NCBI GenBank assembly: GCA_002788395.1
Contig: PFRF01000008.1
Location: 1-38,708, forward strand
DNA length: 38,708 bases
Direction: 5' to 3'
Source: Candidatus Levybacteria bacterium CG_4_9_14_0_2_um_filter_35_21
Lineage (GTDB): Bacteria > Patescibacteriota > Microgenomatia > Levybacterales > UBA12049
A model generated the notes under the pieces. It was not told where the DNA came from and searched no databases. It worked only from the letters and a program-made list of their open reading frames with translations. Below, piece after piece: positions 24,549-32,301 of the stretch. A program made the position numbers and the translations under genes. Position 1 is the first letter of the stretch, and each line of letters opens with the position of its first letter.

Positions 24549-24845
24549 ATGATGTGTCATCTTGTTATTTCAGGGTTTGTTCAAGGAGTGGGATATAGGC
24601 AGTTTACAAAGAAAACTTCACTTGGTCTTGATTTAAAGGGGTGGGTTAAAAATATAGACGAAGGTAGAGTTGAAGTACTTTTTTCCGGCTCAAAAGAATC
24701 GATTAAAAGGGCAATCAAGGCTTGTCGCAAAGGTCCGTTTCTGGCAAGAGTTAAGAATATAGATATCGAGTGGGAAGATAAAAATATGGATTTTACCCAG
24801 CACCAAACTGGTGCTGGGTTTAATAATTTCGAAATTGTAATATAA
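24549..24845 (+). CDS. acyP: Acylphosphatase
   Basis: 98 residues; hydrolyses carboxyl-phosphate bonds of acyl phosphates. GFVQGVGYRQFTKK carries the catalytic Arg and phosphate loop, and LKGWVKNIDEGRVEVLFSG carries the catalytic Asn. Near the C-terminus an in-frame perfect inverted repeat (24795-24819) encodes TQHQTGAGF, replacing the usual turn before the last strand (FEIV). Confidence 0.94.
   Translation: MMCHLVISGFVQGVGYRQFTKKTSLGLDLKGWVKNIDEGRVEVLFSGSKESIKRAIKACRKGPFLARVKNIDIEWEDKNMDFTQHQTGAGFNNFEIVI
24795..24819. repeat. Perfect palindromic repeat inside acyP
   Basis: ACCCAGCACCA (24795-24805) and TGGTGCTGGGT (24809-24819) with a 3-nt loop; GC-rich in an AT-rich gene, translated in frame. 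Confidence 0.8.
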
Positions 24846-24863
24846 TAGACAAAAAATTTATTT

Positions 24864-25616
24864 ATGCTTTTTAATATTATCTTGGCTACATTTTTGACTT
24901 CAATAGTTTCTTTACTATTGGTATCGTTACTTCTTTTGCATAAAACTCTAATGCAAAAAATTTCTTTTCCTTTGGTTGCTTTTGCTGCAGGTGCACTTCT
25001 TGCGATAGGGTTTTTGGAAACAATGAGAGAAGCGGTTAATCTTGGAGGAGAGCAAGTCTATCTATGGGTTACGCTTTCGATTGCCGGTTTTTTTGTTCTC
25101 GAAAGAGTATTCCTTTTTTTACATCATCATAGTCATGTAGAAAAAAAAGAAGAGAAAGAACACCTTAAAATGCCAACCTCGCTCTTACTCTTTGGAGATG
25201 GGTTGCATAATTTTATAGACGGTCTTTCTATTGCAGCTGCTTTTTTGGTAAATTTTCAGCTAGGAATTATTACAACAATTGCAGTTTTTGTACACGAGAT
25301 TCCACATGAGTTAGCAGACTTTGGCATTTTAATTCACAAAGGATGGGAGAGAAAAAAAGTTATTTTACTTAATTCGTTATCGGGTGTTACGGCTATAATA
25401 GGAGCAGTTCTTGCTTATTACCTTGGTAATTCTTTTAGTGACATATTACCGCTTTTTCTGGCTATAACCTCCGGAAACTTTATTTACCTATCGGCAACCG
25501 ATTTATTACCGGAAATTCATCATAAGGCAGATAAAGATTTGGCAATAAATTATTCATTCTTTTTTATATTAGGAATTTTTTTAATCTACGCTTTGATAAA
25601 ACTTGTTGGAGAATAG
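24864..25616 (+). CDS. ZIP-family metal transporter
   Basis: 250 residues, about eight membrane helices. The metal-binding helices are clear: GDGLHNFIDGLSIAAAF and VHEIPHELADFGIL (HEIPHE is the ZIP signature). A His-rich cytoplasmic loop (HHHSH) plus KKEEKEH lies between helices three and four. It would import zinc or another divalent metal into the cytoplasm. A TATAAT lies about 18 nt upstream of the start. It is convergent with the next gene at a 4-nt gap. Confidence 0.92.
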   Translation: MLFNIILATFLTSIVSLLLVSLLLLHKTLMQKISFPLVAFAAGALLAIGFLETMREAVNLGGEQVYLWVTLSIAGFFVLERVFLFLHHHSHVEKKEEKEHLKMPTSLLLFGDGLHNFIDGLSIAAAFLVNFQLGIITTIAVFVHEIPHELADFGILIHKGWERKKVILLNSLSGVTAIIGAVLAYYLGNSFSDILPLFLAITSGNFIYLSATDLLPEIHHKADKDLAINYSFFFILGIFLIYALIKLVGE

Positions 25617-25620
25617 AGAG

Positions 25621-26496
25621 TTATTTTAAAGCTACATCTACTGCAGACTTCATATCATTCCAGTTATATGCTCCTGCAAAGTTGGTTGTGTTAATAAAGA
25701 ATCCCGGTGTTCCATTGACCCCTAAACTGGCTGCCAACTTCTGATCATCGGCCAAATATGTATCATATTTACCACTGTCTAGGCAAGCTTTTAAAGTAGT
25801 AGAGTCAACGACATTTGCCAAAAAGTCGCTTAATTTTCCGGATGCGGCTTTGTCATTTTTTACATCATTATTAATTAAGTTATAGCCATCATTAGTATTG
25901 AGTTTGTCGTGTGCGTCCCAGAATTTATCTTGTTCATTTGCGCAATATAAGGACTTCATAGCCATTTCGCCCGCTCCGTGACCATTTTGATATATATAGG
26001 CAAAAGAAGCTTGCCCGGCTTCAACCAATTTTCGCATTTCCTGAACAGGGGAGACGTAGGTTCCGCCATCGGAAACTAAGGTAAATTGAGCACCCATTTG
26101 CTTATTTAATTCAGAATTTTTACCTGATGCTGCTTGGCAAAAAGGACATGATGGATCTGCTATTTCTACTAAAAGTAATTTTTTATTTGCGTCTCCAAAC
26201 TTAATTACTTTTTGATTGTTAAAGATACTTTTAATTGTGTTTAATTCAACTTTTACTGCAGGTGGCTGGGCACCTGGTTGTTGTTGTTGTTGCAAAGTAG
26301 CGGCGGTAGTATCGACCGGTTTTGCATTTTTTTCAAGGTAAGAAATCTTTGTAGTGAATGAACCTAAGAAAAAAGCTGCAATTAGAAGGAGAGCATATAA
26401 AACTACGCTATAATTTTTATTAAGAGTAAGAGGGGGAATTGTAAATTTTACTTCTCGTGATTTTAAGGTTGCTTCTTTTGTTTGTTTTACGGGCAT
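25621..26496 (-). CDS. Membrane-anchored DsbA-like thiol oxidoreductase
   Basis: 291 residues. Cytoplasmic tail, one TM helix about 30-48, a Gln/Pro-rich linker (LQQQQQPGAQPP), then a thioredoxin-like domain with the active site CPFC (117-120) and the cis-Pro loop NGTPGFF near the C-terminus. This matches Thioredoxin_4/DsbA-type proteins that form disulfides in secreted proteins outside the membrane. The partner (VKOR or DsbB) is not in the window. It has a well-formed promoter and probably a leaderless mRNA. Confidence 0.9.
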   Translation of the reverse strand: MPVKQTKEATLKSREVKFTIPPLTLNKNYSVVLYALLLIAAFFLGSFTTKISYLEKNAKPVDTTAATLQQQQQPGAQPPAVKVELNTIKSIFNNQKVIKFGDANKKLLLVEIADPSCPFCQAASGKNSELNKQMGAQFTLVSDGGTYVSPVQEMRKLVEAGQASFAYIYQNGHGAGEMAMKSLYCANEQDKFWDAHDKLNTNDGYNLINNDVKNDKAASGKLSDFLANVVDSTTLKACLDSGKYDTYLADDQKLAASLGVNGTPGFFINTTNFAGAYNWNDMKSAVDVALK

Positions 26497-26503
26497 GTGT
26501 TAT

Positions 26504-26531
26504 ATTGTATAGTTTTTGACTTTTTTGTCAA
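26504..26531 (-). promoter_or_regulatory. Sigma70 promoter of the DsbA-like gene
   Basis: On the minus strand TTGACA (26531-26526), 16-nt spacer, TACAAT (26509-26504), then 7 nt to the ATG at 26496. Confidence 0.7.
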
Positions 26532-26540
26532 GAGGAAAAA

Positions 26541-26762
26541 TTATCGAGCAAAGAAGATAAATAAAATAATAATTAATAAAAAAGAAAAAACGGAAAAAAA
26601 TATATTAAACGTTAAGAGTTTTTTAATAACAAAAGATAAAGGAATTTCAAGGTCTTTACCTGCCCTATCTGCTCCATTCCTATAGATAAAATTGTAAGTA
26701 ATAGTTAGTAAAACTAAAGTTATTAATCCTAATTCAATATAAAAAAACATTAAGTTTTTCAT
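26541..26762 (-). CDS. Small two-helix membrane protein
   Basis: 73 residues: a hydrophobic helix at about 5-25, a polar connector with NGADRAGKDLEIP, and a second helix at about 48-70. No domain recognised. It directly follows the PH-domain gene on the same strand (1-nt gap), which supports it being translated. Confidence 0.6.
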   Translation of the reverse strand: MKNLMFFYIELGLITLVLLTITYNFIYRNGADRAGKDLEIPLSFVIKKLLTFNIFFSVFSFLLIIILFIFFAR

Positions 26763-26763
26763 G

Positions 26764-27423
26764 TTAGTTTAATTGTACATAGCGATTTGGGAAAAGATCT
26801 TCGATAAAAGTAAACCCTTTATTTCCATTTTTCTCTTCATTGTTCCTTTTCTGATACCAAATTGGAGTGGACCTTAGAATTTGATTTGGATTAGTACTAA
26901 TTAAAGCAAATGCATCTCCTAAAATATGTCCGATTTCTTTTGGATTTCTTAAATTTGTAAAAACGAACTCTTCCTCATGTGTTGGTCTATCAAAGGTTAT
27001 AACTACGTCTCCTTTGTCAAGAATTTCGTTAATAATTCCACGAATTTTAACATCAATCTCGGTACATCTTACTTGATCTAATAAAACATCGTTGACTGTA
27101 TGAAAAAAGAGCGGAGCGTAACAAATTTCCATAATTTTTCTATTAGTAACTACGTATAAGTGATAATACCAATTTACAATAAGTCTGGTGACCAAACTTA
27201 AAGAAGTTGTTAAAACTGAAAAAACAATTATTAGAAAAGCAGCAAAGGAAAATAGACGAGTTGAAGAAAGAAAGAACAGAAGGTAAACAATACTAAACAG
27301 AATAAAAAAAGTCACAAATATTGGACGGACAAGAATACACCAGTGCTGCCTTTTTACTACAAGAACTCTTTCTCCCGGAAGAGTAAGAAGCTTGTGCAAA
27401 ATATCCCTGCCTGCAATTTCCAT
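26764..27423 (-). CDS. Bacterial PH-domain (bPH2) membrane protein
   Basis: 219 residues from ATG 27423 (a TTG at 27438 is in frame). LLTLPGERVLVVKRQHWCILVRP is followed by two TM helices (about 33-75), then WYYHLYVVTNRKIMEICYAPLFFHTVNDVLLDQVRCTEID, the pattern of YdbS/bPH2 proteins. These sit in the membrane with a cytoplasmic PH-like domain; their function is mostly unknown. An AAAGAGG ribosome site 4 nt before ATG 27423 supports this start. Confidence 0.82.
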   Translation of the reverse strand: MEIAGRDILHKLLTLPGERVLVVKRQHWCILVRPIFVTFFILFSIVYLLFFLSSTRLFSFAAFLIIVFSVLTTSLSLVTRLIVNWYYHLYVVTNRKIMEICYAPLFFHTVNDVLLDQVRCTEIDVKIRGIINEILDKGDVVITFDRPTHEEEFVFTNLRNPKEIGHILGDAFALISTNPNQILRSTPIWYQKRNNEEKNGNKGFTFIEDLFPNRYVQLN

Positions 27424-27521
27424 AAAGCCTCTTTCCAATTACAATGATAAAAGATAAATTTGTTTTGACGACTCATGTTATAATTGCAGTGGCATTTAAA
27501 CACTTTTTCTAAGAGAAGTCA

Positions 27522-27558
27522 GTTAGAAATGTTACAAAATTTTTGTAATATTTCTAAC
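27522..27558. promoter_or_regulatory. 37-bp palindromic operator at the Crp/Fnr promoter
   Basis: Outer arms GTTAGAAAT and ATTTCTAAC, inner site TTACAAAATTTTTGTAA; 17 of 18 arm positions pair. The right half reaches the -35 region of TATAAA (27569-27574), so binding would probably repress. The TTGTAATA half-site recurs at 28243 and 28253. Confidence 0.75.
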
Positions 27559-27568
27559 AAGCGCTAAC

Positions 27569-27574
27569 TATAAA
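27569..27574 (+). promoter_or_regulatory. -10 hexamer of the Crp/Fnr gene
   Basis: TATAAA 10 nt before ATG 27585, just downstream of the palindromic operator. Confidence 0.45.
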
Positions 27575-27584
27575 TAAAATAGAT

Positions 27585-28235
27585 ATGAACAATAAAATTT
27601 CTCAAAATGATAATTTTATTTTTAGTAACACTAAGCAGATTTTTTGTAAAAAAGGTCAAATAATCTTAAGAGCCGAAGATAATATTTCCGATGTTTACTA
27701 TATAAAAAACGGATATGTCCGTGAATTTTTTCTCTCAAGAGACGGAAGAGAACTAACAACGTCAATTTTTAAACCTCTTGATATATTTCCACTATTTTGG
27801 ATTGTTGGAAAAAATTCAAGTGAATATAATTTCGAAACATTAACAGACGTAGAGATGCTTAGAGTCTCCAGAGAAAAAATTTTAGAATATCTAAAACATG
27901 ATCCACAATTTTTTTTAAAACTTATTAGCAGGCTTATCAATAGGCTTGATGCATTCAACGAAAGGATAAAATATATGGTTTTTAAAAACGCAAGCGTAAA
28001 AGTAGCATCGATTTTACTTCTTTTATCGGAGCGCTTTGGAGTAAAAAGAAAGGGGGAAATATACATTCAAATTCCATTAGCACATAAAGATATAGCTTCT
28101 TTGATCGGCATCGCACGTGAAACAGCAAGTCTTGAGATGAAAAAATTCGAAAAAAAAGGAATATATATATCCCTGAAGCATCATATTTTAATAAAAAAGA
28201 TGAGATTATTAAAAAAAGCAACAATTATGGACTAA
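27585..28235 (+). CDS. Crp/Fnr-family transcriptional regulator
   Basis: 216 residues. N-terminal cyclic-nucleotide-binding fold (about 15-120; GQIILRAEDNISDVYYIKNGYVREFFLSRDGRE), a long dimerisation helix, and a Crp-type winged HTH (about 150-205; HKDIASLIGIARETASLEMKKFEKKGI). I see no Fnr-type cysteine cluster; one Cys near residue 22 is isolated. The cAMP-binding Arg/Ser set is not evident, so the effector is unknown. A 37-bp palindrome in its promoter suggests autoregulation, and repeated half-sites downstream suggest control of the gene at 28304. Confidence 0.9.
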   Translation: MNNKISQNDNFIFSNTKQIFCKKGQIILRAEDNISDVYYIKNGYVREFFLSRDGRELTTSIFKPLDIFPLFWIVGKNSSEYNFETLTDVEMLRVSREKILEYLKHDPQFFLKLISRLINRLDAFNERIKYMVFKNASVKVASILLLLSERFGVKRKGEIYIQIPLAHKDIASLIGIARETASLEMKKFEKKGIYISLKHHILIKKMRLLKKATIMD

Positions 28236-28242
28236 AAATCTA

Positions 28243-28260
28243 TTGTAATAAATTGTAATA
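28243..28260. promoter_or_regulatory. Two TTGTAATA half-sites 10 bp apart
   Basis: TTGTAATA at 28243-28250 and 28253-28260, identical to the right inner half of the operator at 27543-27550. They lie about 30 bp upstream of the -10 at 28291, a position suited to activation or repression. Confidence 0.55.
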
Positions 28261-28287
28261 ATTAGATCTGCAACCCCTTTTCCAATG

Positions 28288-28296
28288 TGTTAGAAT
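28288..28296 (+). promoter_or_regulatory. Extended -10 of the large membrane protein gene
   Basis: TGT-TAGAAT, hexamer 28291-28296, 7 nt before ATG 28304, predicting a leaderless mRNA. Confidence 0.6.
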
Positions 28297-28303
28297 TAAT
28301 TTT

Positions 28304-29878
28304 ATGGAAGGAAAACCCCTATCGGAGCTTGCTAATAGCTTAATTTCGGTTTTTGACGAAGAAGTTCCTGAAACAAGAGATAGGAAAATTAGTGTTAATC
28401 CGGTTGTCTCCAAAGTTGCCTCAATTTACGAAAAAGTAAGAAACGCTATGGATTATCGTGATCAGGAAGTAATCCTAAGAGCGGCAATAGAAAGAATCTT
28501 AAAAAGAAGGACTCTTTTTGGTGGTGTTGCAAAAACCATTGCAGAACCTTTGGTGCGTGAATTGGTTTGGGCACGATATTTTCCGGATGAAAGCGTTTCG
28601 GAATCGATGACAGCGAGAGTAGAAGAACGAATTGACCTTTACATAAAGTTAAGACATGAAATTTTAGCAAAACATTTGATTATTTCCGAAAAAAGCCTTA
28701 ACGAGTGGATTTACCATCTAATGTCCTCAGATGTTGAACACACTCTTTGCCCACGGAAGAAAAAAGAATACATGAGTAATTTTATGTTTAGAGTTATGCG
28801 CGATAATATTACGATTATAGATGAAGGAGAGCAACAGAAAGATATTCAGGTTTTTATTGCCGTTCATAAATCTTACGCAAAAGATGATCTCGCAATGTTG
28901 CGTTTCCATTTATTCAATCAGTTTCTCGGAAAATTAACTGCTGAGAACTTACCAAAAGTCATAGAAAATTTCCCGGAAGGTTATAGGGAAATAAACAACC
29001 AGCTTAATTATCCGCGGAAAGATAAAATATTTAATTATATTAAAGATAAAACAGTTATTTTTTTTGTTCTCGAAGACTTTCTTAATATAGGGAAGGGGGG
29101 AATAAAACAGCTCATAAATGATGATGGTGAATTTAGAAGAATTATATATAGTATCTGTGAGGCAAGATATGCAGGAATTGCTTCTAAGGTTAGAACAGCA
29201 ATTTTTAGAAGTATTATTTTCTTACTTCTTACCAAAGCTCTTTTTGCTCTCAGCATAGAGGGAACTTTTGAAAGTATTTTTTATGGTCGGGTACTTTGGA
29301 CGGCAATTTTAATTAACATTGTTGTTCCGCCACTTTTAATGGCAGCTCTTGGATTTTCTATAAAAACTCCGGATCGTGAAAATTCAAAAAAAATCTTCAA
29401 TTACATTAGGGCGATTCTACTAAGCGGGGATCCGAAATTAGCCAATCAGCTTAGTATAAAAACAAAACCCGACAAGATGAAGCCTCTCTTAAATACAATT
29501 TTTAGTTTTCTTTGGATAATTACTTTTTTCTTGGTATTCGGAATAATATTTTATGTTTTAAACAGATTTTCTTTTAATCCTTTAAGTATGTTTGTTTTTG
29601 TTTTCTTCTTGGCAATCGTTTCCTTTCTTGCTTACAGGATAAATCAGGTAGCGAAAATTTATTCAATTGAGCCGAGAAAAAACGTAATGACATCGGTTAC
29701 GGATTTTCTTTTTATACCTTTTGTAACCGTAGGAAGAAAATTAACAGATGGGATTTCTCAAATCAACGTTTTCCTTTTTCTTCTGGATTTTGTAATTGAA
29801 GCACCTTTTAAGGGTTTATTTAGCTTCTTTGAACAATGGTTTCTCTTCTTGCAGAACAAAAGGGAGGAGTTGGAGTAA
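28304..29878 (+). CDS. Large membrane protein of unknown function
   Basis: 524 residues. A soluble, charged helical N-terminal 280 residues (AIERILKRRTLFGGVAKTIAEPLVRELVWARYF is the best-conserved-looking stretch) is followed by four to five hydrophobic helices (about 300-318, 330-350, 395-415, 420-440, 485-505). No enzymatic motif is seen. It is the gene next to the Crp/Fnr regulator, has its own leaderless promoter, and half-sites of the putative operator precede it, so it may be a regulated membrane function. I do not recognise a named family. Confidence 0.75.
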   Translation: MEGKPLSELANSLISVFDEEVPETRDRKISVNPVVSKVASIYEKVRNAMDYRDQEVILRAAIERILKRRTLFGGVAKTIAEPLVRELVWARYFPDESVSESMTARVEERIDLYIKLRHEILAKHLIISEKSLNEWIYHLMSSDVEHTLCPRKKKEYMSNFMFRVMRDNITIIDEGEQQKDIQVFIAVHKSYAKDDLAMLRFHLFNQFLGKLTAENLPKVIENFPEGYREINNQLNYPRKDKIFNYIKDKTVIFFVLEDFLNIGKGGIKQLINDDGEFRRIIYSICEARYAGIASKVRTAIFRSIIFLLLTKALFALSIEGTFESIFYGRVLWTAILINIVVPPLLMAALGFSIKTPDRENSKKIFNYIRAILLSGDPKLANQLSIKTKPDKMKPLLNTIFSFLWIITFFLVFGIIFYVLNRFSFNPLSMFVFVFFLAIVSFLAYRINQVAKIYSIEPRKNVMTSVTDFLFIPFVTVGRKLTDGISQINVFLFLLDFVIEAPFKGLFSFFEQWFLFLQNKREELE

Positions 29879-29884
29879 TTTTTA

Positions 29885-29913
29885 TTGACAGAAATTTATT
29901 TCTCTGCTATCTT
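29885..29913 (+). promoter_or_regulatory. Sigma70 promoter of trxA
   Basis: TTGACA (29885-29890), 17-nt spacer, TATCTT (29908-29913), giving a leader of about 30 nt before ATG 29950. Confidence 0.65.
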
Positions 29914-29949
29914 ACTAAAGCCCTTCGATATTACTCAGGGTAAACTTTT

Positions 29950-30276
29950 ATGGCAGACATAAAATTAACAGATCAAAATTTCAATGAAGAAGTTTTAAAA
30001 GCAGAGACGCCTGTTGTAGTAGATTTTTGGGCAGAATGGTGTATGCCGTGCAGAATGGTAGGACCAATTATTGAAGAGCTCGCTAAGGAATACGAAGGCA
30101 AAGTAAAAGTAGGCAAAATGAATGTGGACGAAAACTCCCAAATTCCAGGGAACTTTGGAATTATGAGCATTCCAAGCATTCTTATTTTTAAAAATGGGCA
30201 GCCCGTTAAGACCATTATTGGTGCGCAGCCAAAAGACAACTTCAAGAAAGAAATAGAAGCAATACTCAGCTCCTAG
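29950..30276 (+). CDS. trxA: Thioredoxin
   Basis: 108 residues, normal length. The active site is WCMPC (Cys31, Cys34) instead of the common WCGPC; Asp25 and the cis-Pro (MSIPS, Pro75) are present. It reduces protein disulfides in the cytoplasm. The adjacent trxB is the natural reductant partner, 65 nt downstream and probably in the same operon. The Met in the active-site turn may shift redox potential. Confidence 0.95.
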   Translation: MADIKLTDQNFNEEVLKAETPVVVDFWAEWCMPCRMVGPIIEELAKEYEGKVKVGKMNVDENSQIPGNFGIMSIPSILIFKNGQPVKTIIGAQPKDNFKKEIEAILSS

Positions 30277-30310
30277 CCTTCAGCAGCTAGCGCCTAGTTA
30301 AGAACTAATT

Positions 30311-30338
30311 GCTAGTGGCTAGTTGCTAGACACTAATA
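30311..30338. repeat. CTAG-rich heptamer array between trxA and trxB
   Basis: GCTAGTG, GCTAGTT, GCTAGAC, ACTAATA. More CTAG-containing bases precede it (30272-30310). CTAG is usually rare in bacterial DNA. Confidence 0.7.
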
Positions 30339-30341
30339 TTT

Positions 30342-31271
30342 ATGATGTACGACGTTATTGTTATTGGATCCGGACCTGCAGGTTTGACTGCCGCAATCTA
30401 TACTACCCGCGCGAACTTAAAAACCTTAATTATTGGTGGAGTTAGTTGGGGAGGTCAGTTAATGCTTACCACAGAGGTTGAAAATTTTCCCGGTTTTCCG
30501 CAAGGGATTATGGGACCGGATTTAATGGCAAATATGCGAAAACAAGCCGAAAAATTCGGCGCGGAAATTGTTGAAGAAAATTTTACCTCTGAAGAATTTT
30601 CAGCTTCCAATGGTAAATCTTTTACAATTAGAGCAGGAGATAGGTCTTTCGAAGGTAGATCTGTAATTTTGGCAACCGGTGCCGATACAAAGTGGTTGGA
30701 CGTGCCCGGAGAAAAAGAAAAAATTGGTCGTGGTGTTTCTACCTGTGCTCCTTGTGACGGTCCTTTTTTCAAAAATAAAGATGTCATAGTTGTTGGTGGG
30801 GGAGATAGTGCGATGGAAGAGGCGGAAGTTATGACTCGCTATGCAACTTCCGTAACTTTAATTCATAGGCGGGATACACTTCGTGCCAGCAAAATAATGC
30901 AAGACAAGATTAAAAGTAATCCTAAAATAAAAATTATTTTAGACACTCAGGTTTCTAAAATTTTAGGAGATTTTAAAGTTACTGGAGTGGAACTAGCTAA
31001 CGTAAAAACAGGGGAAAAGAGAGAAATGGCAACAGACGGGGTTTTTGTAGCAATCGGACATATTCCAAATACAGCCTTATTTAAAGGAATAGACTTGGAT
31101 GAAAAAGGTTACATAAAAGTATATGAACACACAAAAACAAATGTCGAAGGCGTCTTTGTTGCTGGTGATGTGCATGATATTCATTACAAGCAGGCAATCA
31201 CCGCCGCCGGCTTTGGCTGCATGGCAGCTTTGGAAGTAGAGAAGTGGCTTAGAGAACAAAACTCAAAATAG
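30342..31271 (+). CDS. trxB: Thioredoxin reductase
   Basis: 309-residue FAD/NADPH flavoenzyme reducing thioredoxin. FAD-binding GSGPAGLTAAIYTTRA at the N-terminus, the active-site CAPC (135-138, in CAPCDGP rather than the usual CATCDG), NADPH-binding GGGDSAMEEA, and the C-terminal FAD segment GVFVAGDVHD. HRRDTLRASK suits NADPH recognition. Two adjacent ATGs exist; either may serve. The central residues of both redox motifs in this pair depart from the standard form. Confidence 0.95.
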   Translation: MMYDVIVIGSGPAGLTAAIYTTRANLKTLIIGGVSWGGQLMLTTEVENFPGFPQGIMGPDLMANMRKQAEKFGAEIVEENFTSEEFSASNGKSFTIRAGDRSFEGRSVILATGADTKWLDVPGEKEKIGRGVSTCAPCDGPFFKNKDVIVVGGGDSAMEEAEVMTRYATSVTLIHRRDTLRASKIMQDKIKSNPKIKIILDTQVSKILGDFKVTGVELANVKTGEKREMATDGVFVAIGHIPNTALFKGIDLDEKGYIKVYEHTKTNVEGVFVAGDVHDIHYKQAITAAGFGCMAALEVEKWLREQNSK

Positions 31272-31295
31272 CCCAATAATTTTGACTCAATGATG

Positions 31296-31301
31296 TATAA
31301 T
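31296..31301 (+). promoter_or_regulatory. -10 hexamer of the DUF5678 gene
   Basis: Perfect TATAAT, 6 nt before ATG 31308; predicts a leaderless mRNA. Confidence 0.55.
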
Positions 31302-31307
31302 AAAGTT

Positions 31308-31481
31308 ATGAAATTGGAAGAATTAATTAAATTACAAAATAAATGGGTTGCATTCTCAAAAGATAGGAAAAAAGTTGTAGAGAAAGCTAGTTCTTTGGAA
31401 AATTTGCTTAAAAAAATTAAAAACGAAAAAGACTTGATTGTCTCTTTTATGCACCCCGCTGATAAATTCCTTTCCCCCTAA
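31308..31481 (+). CDS. DUF5678-like small protein
   Basis: 57 residues from ATG 31308. LQNKWVAFSKDRKKVVEKASSLENLLKKI matches the DUF5678 pattern (a short strand with WVA, then a helix), a small family often next to retropepsin-like genes. I choose 31308 over 31290 because the -10 hexamer overlaps the extra codons. It ends 9 nt before the ATG of the retropepsin gene, so the pair is probably an operon. Confidence 0.65.
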   Translation: MKLEELIKLQNKWVAFSKDRKKVVEKASSLENLLKKIKNEKDLIVSFMHPADKFLSP

Positions 31482-31490
31482 ATCTTAACA

Positions 31491-31918
31491 ATGAAAGATG
31501 TCACTTTTTTTACATTTCAGAAGTTGGACAAGATTTAACCACAGGAAAAATATTTGAAGTTTTAAGACCAAAAATTCCAGTTAGGCTCTCTATCAATCAT
31601 AATGTTTCAAAGATATTAGTGGATTGCCTTTTTGATACAGGAGCGGATAGAAATTTATTTCCGGCTGCATGGGGGAGAAGCTTAGGTCTTAAAATAGAGA
31701 AAGGTAAGTTGGTAAAAACAATGGGCATTGGCGGTAAGGAAATTAAAGCTTATACGCACCCCGTTGTCTTATTTATTCAAGGTCAAAAAATAACAACAGA
31801 AGCAGATTTTACAGATGAAAATAATACTCCCTTGCTCGGCAGAGAGGGTTTTATGAATAAGTTTGAGGACATCGTTATTAATGAGAAGAAAAAATTTGTA
31901 AGACTGTCTTTCGCATAG
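31491..31918 (+). CDS. Retropepsin-like aspartic protease, with a -1 frameshift
   Basis: The downstream frame encodes FDTGADRNLF, the DTG-type active site of single-domain retropepsins, and LLGREGF near the end. The only plausible start, ATG 31491, is in another frame. It reads MKDVTFF into a T7 run (31505-31511), and a -1 shift there joins it to YISEVGQDLTTGKIFEVLRPKIPVRL, the strand-rich N-terminus expected of the family. The result is about 142 residues. The shift may be programmed (T TTT TTT is a slippery heptamer in phase), a mutation, or a base-call error. A GTG at 31619 would omit the first strands of the fold. Confidence 0.65.
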
Positions 31919-31938
31919 GATTAACGATGGAAAATAGT

Positions 31939-32127
31939 TTAACCTCGTTTCAAAACGAATTTTCTAATCAAAAGAATATCGAATGCGAAGAAAAGAATTA
32001 CAAATAGCGTATAAAGATAAGGTTGGAGTGGAGTGGCATCAAAATCATGAATATTTATTCTACCTAAAGCAATCATTATTACCACTATTTCAATTAAAGA
32101 ACACGGGGTTAATCCCCTGGCAGGCAC
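31939..32127 (-). pseudogene. Truncated small membrane protein (PsiE-like tail)
   Basis: The minus strand encodes LIEIVVIMIALGRINI, then a hydrophobic helix ending DILLIRKFVLKRG. It resembles the last two helices of PsiE-type proteins. No N-terminal part is found upstream: a palindrome (GGGG-TTAA-TCCCC, about 32105-32117) and a terminator come first. The start codon would be GTG at 32127. I read it as a decayed gene, though a short two-helix protein is possible. Confidence 0.4.
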
Positions 32128-32172
32128 AGTCCAATGTTTTAAAATGTAAATAGTTTCAAATTTACTATTAGG

Positions 32173-32196
32173 AAACAGCTTTCGGGCTGTTTTTTT
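32173..32196 (+). terminator. Rho-independent terminator
   Basis: AAACAGC (32173-32179), loop TTTCGG, GCTGTTT (32186-32192), continuing as a T-run to 32196. It is bounded by an A-run on the other side, so it may work in both directions. Confidence 0.85.
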
Positions 32197-32301
32197 GTGG
32201 AAAAATGCTAATTGCCTTCCAATAGATTTGGTTACCAGACTGGTAAGTTGAGATTATCTAATACTTGAAAGGGTCGAAATATAGTTAAATAAAATATAAA
32301 T

